This document shows, piece after piece, positions 57,000 to 64,000 of a DNA stretch of 64,000 nt. Positions within the stretch are counted from its first letter, which is position 1. Each line of letters opens with the position of its first letter. The DNA is taken from assembly GCF_000428045.1 (NCBI RefSeq), contig NZ_ATZE01000015.1, forward strand, positions 92,860 to 156,859, given 5' to 3'. The position numbers and the translations under genes are program-made. The stretch is from Sedimenticola selenatireducens DSM 17993. GTDB taxonomy: Bacteria; Pseudomonadota; Gammaproteobacteria; Chromatiales; Chromatiaceae. The notes under the pieces were generated by a model. The model did not search any database, was not told the origin of the DNA, and worked only from the letters and a program-made list of their open reading frames with translations.

Positions 57000-58634
57000 A
57001 TGAATATCTTACGCCGCCTGAATATCACCCACCGACTCTGGACATTGATAACACTGGCCATTTTCGGCATTGCCATGATTACGGCATTCTCCCTCCTGCA
57101 GTTCAAATCCAGTCTGCTGCATGAGAAAGAGTTACAGACCCGGAAGCTGACCGAGATTGCCTACAGCATCATTGCCGATTTCCATGCGCAAGCCAGCAAA
57201 GGCGAATTAGACGAGCAGACCGCACAGAAGAGTGCCCTCGCCAGCGTCAGATCCCTGCGCTACGAAGACGGCAACTATTTCTGGGTCATTGATATGGATG
57301 CGGTCACCCTGATGCATCCCATCAAACCTTCACTTGAAGGCAAGGATCTGGCCGGATTGAAGGATGCAAATGGCACAGCCATTTTTGTCGCCTTCGTCAA
57401 CAAGGCAAAAGAGAGCGGCGAAGGGATGGTGCCTTATCTCTGGCCAAAACCCGGCAGTGAGAGTCCTGTGCGGAAGGTATCCTATATCAAGGGTTTCAAG
57501 CCTTGGGGCTGGATCGTCGGCACCGGCATCTACATCGATGACGTGGATAGCGTTTTCTGGAACAACGCCACCACACTGTCTCTCGGCACCGGCGTCGTGC
57601 TGCTGATCCTGATTACCGTATCGCTTATTATCGCACGCAGTATCTGTACCCCACTCCAATTGACCACACAGGCAATGCACAACATTGCGGCCGGGGACGG
57701 TGATCTCACCCAGCGGCTGGACAGCAGCGGCAATGATGAAGTGGCAAGACTGGCCGGTGCATTTAATGAATTTGCCATCAAGGTACAAAACACGATTGCC
57801 CAGGTCAGCACCGCCACCAACCAGATCGCCACTTCCGCCGATGAACTTACGGCCATCACCGCACAAAGCCACGAAGGCATGGACCAGCAACGAAACGAAA
57901 CCCATCAGGTGGCCACCGCTGTAACCGAGATGGCTGCCACGGTTCATGAAATTGCTCAAAATGCCGAAAATACCGCCAGTTCCGCCCGCGAGGCAAATAC
58001 GGAAGCGAACGCTGGAAGAACCGTCGTGGACGAAGCGTCCCATGCAATTAATCAACTGGCCAGCGAAGTCGAAAAAGCCTCCAGTGTTATCAACCGTCTG
58101 GAAACAGAGAGCGGAGCGATCGGCAGTGTGCTGGATGTAATCCGTGGTATCGCGGAACAGACCAACCTGCTGGCGCTGAATGCGGCCATTGAGGCCGCAC
58201 GCGCGGGTGAACAGGGTCGCGGGTTTGCCGTGGTAGCGGATGAGGTGCGCACCCTGGCAAGTCGGACACAACAGTCCACCCAGGAGATTCAGGAGATGAT
58301 CGAACGCCTGCAGTCCGGCACCAACGAGGCTGTTCAGGTCATGGAACGGAGCCAGTCCACAACTCAGATTACCGTCGACAAGGCACGTGCTGCAGCTGAT
58401 TCACTCAACAAGATCGTGCAATCTGTAGCCACGATCTCGGACATGAACACGCAGATTGCCAGCGCGGCAGAAGAGCAGTCCGCAGTCGCCAGGGAGATCG
58501 ACCGCAGTATTGTACAGATATCGCAACTGGCCGAGCAGGCGACCGGAAGCACTGATAAGGTGGCAACCGCCAGCCAGGCGCTTGCGAGACTGGGCGAAGA
58601 CCTACAGATTCAGGTCAGCCAGTTCAAGGTCTGA
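57000..58634 (+). CDS. methyl-accepting chemotaxis protein with Cache sensor
   Basis: 544-residue chemoreceptor. Membrane helix at about 14-32, a periplasmic single-Cache domain (about 35-190, with [15 protein letters not shown] and [15 protein letters not shown]), second helix about 195-215, HAMP domain, then the signalling domain with the hairpin tip [20 protein letters not shown] in the middle. Cache sensors of this type often detect small organic acids. The ATG with GAGG upstream gives the normal N-terminus; the longer ORF adds 47 unrelated residues. A strong hairpin follows the stop. Confidence 0.95.
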   Translation: MNILRRLNITHRLWTLITLAIFGIAMITAFSLLQFKSSLLHEKELQTRKLTEIAYSIIADFHAQASKGELDEQTAQKSALASVRSLRYEDGNYFWVIDMDAVTLMHPIKPSLEGKDLAGLKDANGTAIFVAFVNKAKESGEGMVPYLWPKPGSESPVRKVSYIKGFKPWGWIVGTGIYIDDVDSVFWNNATTLSLGTGVVLLILITVSLIIARSICTPLQLTTQAMHNIAAGDGDLTQRLDSSGNDEVARLAGAFNEFAIKVQNTIAQVSTATNQIATSADELTAITAQSHEGMDQQRNETHQVATAVTEMAATVHEIAQNAENTASSAREANTEANAGRTVVDEASHAINQLASEVEKASSVINRLETESGAIGSVLDVIRGIAEQTNLLALNAAIEAARAGEQGRGFAVVADEVRTLASRTQQSTQEIQEMIERLQSGTNEAVQVMERSQSTTQITVDKARAAADSLNKIVQSVATISDMNTQIASAAEEQSAVAREIDRSIVQISQLAEQATGSTDKVATASQALARLGEDLQIQVSQFKV

Positions 58635-58666
58635 ACCCACCATACCCAAGTTCGGAACAGCTAACG

Positions 58667-58695
58667 ACAGAGGGCGCCCTGGGCGCCCTCTGTTT
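58667..58695. terminator. strong hairpin between chemoreceptor and dnr genes
   Basis: Nearly perfect palindrome ACAGAGGGCGCCC / GGGCGCCCTCTGT with a minimal loop, followed by TTT. It lies between two convergent genes and can act in both directions. Confidence 0.7.
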
Positions 58696-58725
58696 ATGGT
58701 CGGGTAAGCGGAGCAAACCCCGCAA

Positions 58726-59433
58726 TCAACTCTCCGGGCTGATATGCTGCCCACAAATCCCAGATGACTCGGCATGTTTGCGCAAACCCTCCACATCGAG
58801 GATCTCGATATGCCCTCCCTTCACCTTTACCAGTCCCTGGCTGGTAAAGTTGCTCAGAATTCTTGAGAAGGTCTCCGGCTTGACCGACAGTCGGGACGCC
58901 AGTACGCCCTTTGGCGTCGCAAGATCAAAGGCAACCCTGACCTGCCCGTTGAACATGGATTTTCCGCAAAGATACCCGGCGACCCGACCGGTGGCACTCT
59001 GCAAGGTAAGATCGTCGATCTCTTTAATCATGCGACGCAACCGCATGCTCATATCACCCATGACCCTGAAACAGGTATCGGTTGATTCCCGAAGCAAATC
59101 CAGAAATCCCCGACTATCCACCGCCGTGAGCCGTACCTTGCCGATTGCGGAGGCACGAACGGGGTATGATGGCTTATCCGAGAACATAAGGGCCTCGGCA
59201 AAAGTGTACCCGGCCGTGACCACTTCAATCACCTTTTCGTTCCCATTCATTGAAAGTCGGGATAGTTTTATCTGCCCCTCCTGAACCAGAAAGAAGCGTT
59301 TTGCCTCATCGCCTGCCTCGAACAGGGCCTCATTATCCTGAAGCTGGATTTCACTACTCATTTTTCGCACACGCTCCAACTGACCCTCATCGAGTTGGGA
59401 AAAAAGGTAGGCTTCTCTCAGTTCAGACGGCAT
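58726..59433 (-). CDS. dnr: Crp/Fnr-family regulator, DNR/NnrR-like
   Basis: 235 residues: cyclic-nucleotide-like sensor domain (about 10-125), dimer helix, and C-terminal HTH. The recognition helix has Glu187, Ser190 and Arg191 (PETFSRIL), the FNR-type set that reads TTGAT half-sites. The N-terminus lacks the cysteine cluster of FNR, so it is not an oxygen sensor of that type and fits the DNR group that responds to nitric oxide through haem. TTGAT-type boxes near norCB and the hemerythrin gene support this. A box in the region before the gene suggests autoregulation. Confidence 0.85.
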   Translation of the reverse strand: MPSELREAYLFSQLDEGQLERVRKMSSEIQLQDNEALFEAGDEAKRFFLVQEGQIKLSRLSMNGNEKVIEVVTAGYTFAEALMFSDKPSYPVRASAIGKVRLTAVDSRGFLDLLRESTDTCFRVMGDMSMRLRRMIKEIDDLTLQSATGRVAGYLCGKSMFNGQVRVAFDLATPKGVLASRLSVKPETFSRILSNFTSQGLVKVKGGHIEILDVEGLRKHAESSGICGQHISPES

Positions 59434-59513
59434 AGTCGCACCATGAAAAAATAATTTGCTTAACTTTCATGAAGTTAATATTTCAAGAATGCGTATTTTA
59501 GCGCAGAAAATAC

Positions 59514-59527
59514 CTGATGAAAATCAT
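59514..59527 (-). promoter_or_regulatory. candidate FNR/DNR box upstream of dnr
   Basis: CTGATGAAAATCAT: the TGAT-N4-ATCA core is perfect, and the outer bases differ from TTGAT-N4-ATCAA at each end. It lies about 80 bases before the dnr start in the gap after the membrane protein gene. No well-spaced -10 box was found. Confidence 0.45.
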
Positions 59528-59624
59528 AAAGAGTAAAGTCACGACTCAATACATCCGGTCAAAAATCCTGATCGGATGGTTAGTCTCCCTGACGAAGTGC
59601 CTTTAAGTATAGCGGTTACCGCAA

Positions 59625-60983
59625 TTAATCGACATCACCATCAGGCACCCGGACACTTTCAGCGTAGGCCAGCAGCGCACGATTCGTCTCACGATAACGA
59701 AGCATTGCAACCAAAAGGTTTTTTAGCAGGAGGGCATTTGAAGCAAAGAAGAACAAACCGGCCAGGTGGGCGAACCAATCGGGACGAAGGGTAGCAAGCA
59801 GCGCCGACAACAGCGCAAGCAAGAACAGACGGAACTGCAAGCGGGCCGCCTTGTCAGAGATAAACTCCTTCATGTTCGGCACCTTTACGGTCATACACAT
59901 CAGGCCCATCTGCCTATTTTGCAGGTGAAACCAGGAGAGGAAGGGAACAATTTTATATAGCATCCCATTGATTACCGACACACCGACACCCAGGAGCAGG
60001 CTCACCCCGAGCAGCAGATTATAATGCGGGTTATAGCCAATGCCAGGTGAAAGGTTTCCCGCAACCCATACCAGTGCGCATACCGGCACAAACAGCATAC
60101 CGGTACGCCAGAACATCATTGTTATATCCGGTATCCGGCGTTTTCGCTGCAACTGCAACCGCACCGTTACCACCGCATAAATCACAAAACCGGACAGCAG
60201 AAAAAACATCCAGATTCTGGGTACTATTTCATTCAGGGCACCAAATATTTCACCCAGCACCAAAGCGGTCCAGATCAACATGCCAATGAACAGTGCCGGT
60301 GCCAGCAACCGACGCAGGCGGGATGGATATTCCGGGGTCACCTGAAACATCGGCACCACCTGATAAGAGATACCTATCAGTAATAATCCAATCCAACCGA
60401 AAATACCCCACCCAAGGTGTACATCCACCAAAGAGGCAATATCTCCGAAACCCATGGTACCCAGGATGCCACTACCCAGCAGCAACCCAAGCAGTAATGT
60501 GATCAGTAATGAGACAACGGCGAGGCGTATCGCTACAACAGTGGCACTCACACTTTTCACCCGCCACAGAGCAATCATCACAGCAACAAAGAACAGTATA
60601 ATTCCGCCGCCCAGCATACCCAGCGCAACCGCGTCCCCAATAGCACTACCCGACAGGAATGCAAAAACCAACATGACCGTTCCCAGGGTAATCATCAGGT
60701 GACAGATCGATCCTACCGCGACCACCTTGGGAACAGGTGATCCGGCAAGTACCGGCAACATCTGCAGCAACGCACCGCACATCACCATGGCCAACATTCC
60801 CAGGGTCAGCATATGGGTAAGACCCAGGGTCATGGGTGACCAGCGGGTAAGAAACAGATCTGGTCCATTTATCAACAACATTCCCGCCGCAGCCAGACCA
60901 AACAGCGGAGCTGTCAGAAAAAATCTGAATGGAATCGAAATCGGCGGAGCCTGATCCAGGGAGAGATTTGCGGTATTGAGCAT
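59625..60983 (-). CDS. NnrS-like polytopic membrane protein
   Basis: 452 residues with about 12 hydrophobic helices. The conserved LGLTHMLTLGMLAMVMCGAL segment near residues 53-72, with its His, and further His residues (LVDVHLGWGIFGWIG, FLSWFHLQNRQMG) recall NnrS and haem-copper-like membrane proteins found with nitric oxide genes. It is encoded between DUF2249/hemerythrin genes and dnr. A role in nitric oxide tolerance or haem/copper handling is likely but not shown. A 26-base palindrome lies about 33 bases upstream of the start. Confidence 0.75.
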   Translation of the reverse strand: MLNTANLSLDQAPPISIPFRFFLTAPLFGLAAAGMLLINGPDLFLTRWSPMTLGLTHMLTLGMLAMVMCGALLQMLPVLAGSPVPKVVAVGSICHLMITLGTVMLVFAFLSGSAIGDAVALGMLGGGIILFFVAVMIALWRVKSVSATVVAIRLAVVSLLITLLLGLLLGSGILGTMGFGDIASLVDVHLGWGIFGWIGLLLIGISYQVVPMFQVTPEYPSRLRRLLAPALFIGMLIWTALVLGEIFGALNEIVPRIWMFFLLSGFVIYAVVTVRLQLQRKRRIPDITMMFWRTGMLFVPVCALVWVAGNLSPGIGYNPHYNLLLGVSLLLGVGVSVINGMLYKIVPFLSWFHLQNRQMGLMCMTVKVPNMKEFISDKAARLQFRLFLLALLSALLATLRPDWFAHLAGLFFFASNALLLKNLLVAMLRYRETNRALLAYAESVRVPDGDVD

Positions 60984-61015
60984 CTGTTAACCAAGCAGTC
61001 AGTGAATAGCCAAGT

Positions 61016-61041
61016 GATATAGTATCAAATGATACTATATC
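61016..61041 (-). promoter_or_regulatory. 26-base perfect palindrome before the NnrS-like gene
   Basis: Arms GATATAGTATCA and TGATACTATATC joined by AA. It lies between the DUF2249 stop and the NnrS-like start. It is not an FNR box and has no T-run, so it is more likely an operator than a terminator. The regulator is unknown; an Rrf2-type nitric oxide regulator such as NsrR is one possibility. Confidence 0.6.
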
Positions 61042-61073
61042 GCAAGGGAGCGCGTCGCAGTAACTATATATAA

Positions 61074-61331
61074 CTACGAAGTGGCGGAATCCACATCAAG
61101 GGCCGCCGCGACATCATCCGTCTTCCAGATAAATATCTCATAACCTCCTGACGAATCATCCCGGCAGCGCCACAAAAAACCGCTTTTTTCCAGTAGCGGA
61201 TAGAGCAGGTGGGGTTCACGCCGATGCAACACACGCAGATAGTCACCCGGATTCAACTGCTTTATCGCTTCCAGCGTTTGCTCTAGAGGCTCACAGGGCT
61301 CAAGCATGCTCACATCAAGTTGTATTTCCAT
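61074..61331 (-). CDS. DUF2249 domain protein
   Basis: 85 residues with the DUF2249 pattern: LDVSMLEPCEPLEQTLEAIK, NPGDYLRVLHRREPHLLYPLL and a C-terminal YEIFIWK strand. The fold is TusA-like, and such proteins are commonly encoded beside hemerythrin and denitrification genes. The Cys near residue 12 sits where TusA-like proteins have theirs. Function unproven. The ATG (MEIQLDVSML) fits the family; the longer ORF adds 20 residues. It is third to last in the hemerythrin-to-dnr run. Confidence 0.8.
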   Translation of the reverse strand: MEIQLDVSMLEPCEPLEQTLEAIKQLNPGDYLRVLHRREPHLLYPLLEKSGFLWRCRDDSSGGYEIFIWKTDDVAAALDVDSATS

Positions 61332-61424
61332 TGCAACAACATGCTCCTGAAGTATGGTGACCACATTGACCGGACATCCTGTCCCTGCCAATGTCTGTAT
61401 AGCTTATTCATGCTAGCATCGACG

Positions 61425-61859
61425 CTAAAGCATTTTCATCTCTTGCAGGGTTGCCTCCGCATCGGCGGCAAACACCTGATCCGTCATGGGATAAAGCATC
61501 TGCTCCTCTTTCATATTGTGCTGTTGCATCACCATCATCATGGTTTCAGATAGCCCCAGATAGCGCTCATCATCTTCATGAGCCACGGCCCCTTCCATAT
61601 CCGCCATCAACTGGCGCATCTGAGAGTGCTCCATGCGCATCATCTGGGTCGGCCCCGCCGCCTGCCCCGTGCGTTGTTCAAAGCCCGGAAAGAGAACCCC
61701 CTCCTCCATGCTGAAATGGTTTTCGGTCGTATTGCGAAAGGCCTCAAACTTCTCACGCCCCTGTGCCCAGTCCCCCTGCGCAATCAACTCTTCGGCTTCG
61801 GCAAACAGTGCATCACAATGCCGATGATCGTTCGCCATGGTTTCGGTGATCGTTGTCAT
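61425..61859 (-). CDS. hemerythrin-like (HHE) domain protein
   Basis: 144 residues forming one HHE helical bundle with the di-iron ligands in MANDHRHCD, ENHFSMEEGVLFPGFE, RMEHSQMRQL and QQHNMKEEQMLYP. The protein is Met-rich. It lacks the N-terminal domain of YtfE/ScdA/DnrN repair proteins. Location in the nitric oxide cluster suggests binding of NO or oxygen. A perfect FNR/DNR box lies about 75 bases upstream at a spacing suited to activation. Start MTTITETM was chosen over a longer ORF. Confidence 0.85.
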   Translation of the reverse strand: MTTITETMANDHRHCDALFAEAEELIAQGDWAQGREKFEAFRNTTENHFSMEEGVLFPGFEQRTGQAAGPTQMMRMEHSQMRQLMADMEGAVAHEDDERYLGLSETMMMVMQQHNMKEEQMLYPMTDQVFAADAEATLQEMKML

Positions 61860-61933
61860 TTCTCGTGTCCTGATCCAAGTCATAATTAGATATTCAGAAC
61901 GGTGAGTATCGGGAATTCACAACCACTCACACA

Positions 61934-61947
61934 TTGATTTCAATCAA
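61934..61947 (-). promoter_or_regulatory. perfect FNR/DNR box (hemerythrin promoter)
   Basis: TTGATTTCAATCAA, an exact TTGAT-N4-ATCAA palindrome. On the minus strand a GATACT -10 box lies at 61905-61910, so the box centre would be near -42 from the inferred start site, the class II activation position for the hemerythrin gene. Confidence 0.8.
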
Positions 61948-61988
61948 TCCGGAGCAAATTCAAAATGTTACCGATCGTTAATATTCTA

Positions 61989-62002
61989 TTGACTCAAATC
62001 AA
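61989..62002 (+). promoter_or_regulatory. FNR/DNR box (norCB promoter)
   Basis: TTGACTCAAATCAA, one mismatch from TTGAT-N4-ATCAA. CCTAAT lies at 62025-62030, which places the box centre at about -41.5 from a start site near 62037, the standard activation position for norCB. Confidence 0.75.
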
Positions 62003-62086
62003 GGAACTAATCGAAACATGCAGGCCTAATGCGGCCTGTACACCTTTCGCGTTACTTACGTACGGAAAAATAATGAGGGGATAACA

Positions 62087-62533
62087 ATGGCCCAGGCCTT
62101 CACAAAAACTATGGCGCGGAACATCTTTTACGGTGGTTCTGCGTTTTTCTTCCTCCTTTTCCTGGCTCTGACCTTTGATTCAGTTGGCCAACTGCCCAAT
62201 CGCGACAATCGTGCCGCACTTGAAGGGGCTGTCGGCGAACAGGTAGCCAAAGGCAAGATACTCTGGGAAGAGAATAACTGTATCGGCTGTCACACGCTGC
62301 TCGGTGAGGGTGCCTACTTCGCACCGGAACTGGGCAATGTCTACAAACGCTTCGGCAATTCCAAAGACGGCATCATCGGCTTTATCAAGAGCCGTCCTGC
62401 CAACGGCATTCCCGGTCGCCGCAGCATGCCTCAGTTCAACTTCTCCGATGACGAGCTCGACGCCATCGCGGAGTTCCTGAAGTATGTCTCCGAGATCAAT
62501 GCCGCCAACTGGCCGCCAAACATTCAGGGTTAA
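62087..62533 (+). CDS. norC: nitric oxide reductase subunit C (cytochrome c)
   Basis: 148-residue membrane-anchored cytochrome that passes electrons to NorB. One N-terminal membrane helix (about 13-31) anchors the periplasmic haem c domain. The haem motif is Cys65-x2-Cys68-His69 (NCIGCHT), and the distal Met is in RSMPQF. The gene is 15 bases before norB, with a ribosome site (GAGGGG) in front. Activation by DNR is indicated by the upstream box. Confidence 0.96.
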   Translation: MAQAFTKTMARNIFYGGSAFFFLLFLALTFDSVGQLPNRDNRAALEGAVGEQVAKGKILWEENNCIGCHTLLGEGAYFAPELGNVYKRFGNSKDGIIGFIKSRPANGIPGRRSMPQFNFSDDELDAIAEFLKYVSEINAANWPPNIQG

Positions 62534-63940
<1,407 letters not shown>

Positions 63941-63975
63941 CCAACATCCTCCGGAGGGGTTCCCCCTCCCCCCTT

Positions 63976-64000
63976 AAGGCCGGCTCCTGGAGCCGGCCTT
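63976..64000 (+). terminator. terminator-like palindrome after norB
   Basis: AAGGCCGGCTCC and GGAGCCGGCCTT arms with a one-base centre, 35 bases after the norB stop. The window ends at the right arm, so a following T-run cannot be confirmed. Confidence 0.65.

Noticed and set aside
57330..58271. 313-codon minus-strand ORF over the chemoreceptor gene
   Set aside because: Shadow of the conserved signalling domain; no start signal and no recognisable features.

Overview
The window looks like chromosome from a free-living or facultatively symbiotic gammaproteobacterium, probably a Chromatiales-type sulfur oxidiser or denitrifier. I infer this from gene content and order: an iscRSUA-hscB operon preceded by cysE and trmJ with divergent suhB; queA-tgt-yajC-secD-secF; rhodanese-psd-epmA-efp-epmB-PilZ-like-fimX; and a DNR/NorCB nitric oxide module. 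The species cannot be named from the sequence alone. No insertion sequence, integrase, prophage or CRISPR array was found.

Layout. (1) 1-5.5 kb: Fe-S assembly genes on the minus strand (hscB is cut by the window edge), cysE and trmJ, then divergent suhB. A textbook IscR type-1 site overlaps the iscR promoter and the end of cysE. (2) 6-11.7 kb: protein export (secF, secD, yajC) and queuosine genes (tgt, queA). The queA-tgt gap holds a strong structured element that could be a small RNA on the plus strand or a leader on the minus strand. (3) 11.8-19.3 kb: a tRNA-Leu(CAA) followed by an accessory-looking block: two-domain glutaredoxin, glycine-zipper lipoprotein, FecR/peptidoglycan-binding protein, a TIR-CHASE2 membrane protein, an SDR and a periplasmic DUF302-like protein. 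(4) 20-23 kb: an orphan boxA and an orphan Tat-exported ABC binding protein. (5) 23-32 kb: rhodanese, phosphatidylserine decarboxylase, the EF-P lysylation set, and a PilZ-like/FimX pair for c-di-GMP control of type IV pili. (6) 32-39 kb: a lectin-like secreted protein, a zinc-ribbon protein with a Cys-less FGE domain, and a complete livKHMGF-type ABC transporter. (7) 39.7-49.3 kb: an eight-gene run on one strand containing an RND pump and its adaptor, small secreted proteins, an orphan ParA ATPase, a DUF302 protein and a membrane coiled-coil protein. (8) 49.5-58.6 kb: SCP2 protein, dynamin-like GTPase, ROK kinase, GAF-GGDEF, HDOD, NrtR-nadA and a Cache chemoreceptor. (9) 58.7-64 kb: DNR regulator, NnrS-like membrane protein, DUF2249, hemerythrin and norCB, with FNR/DNR boxes in the control regions.

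Most promising as undescribed biology: the RND/ParA/DUF302 gene run, whose pump carries an extra membrane segment and a histone-H1-like lysine-rich tail; the TIR-CHASE2 protein convergent with a FecR/peptidoglycan-binding protein; and the structured element between queA and tgt. Functions of these three are inference. The housekeeping calls rest on conserved motifs and gene order.
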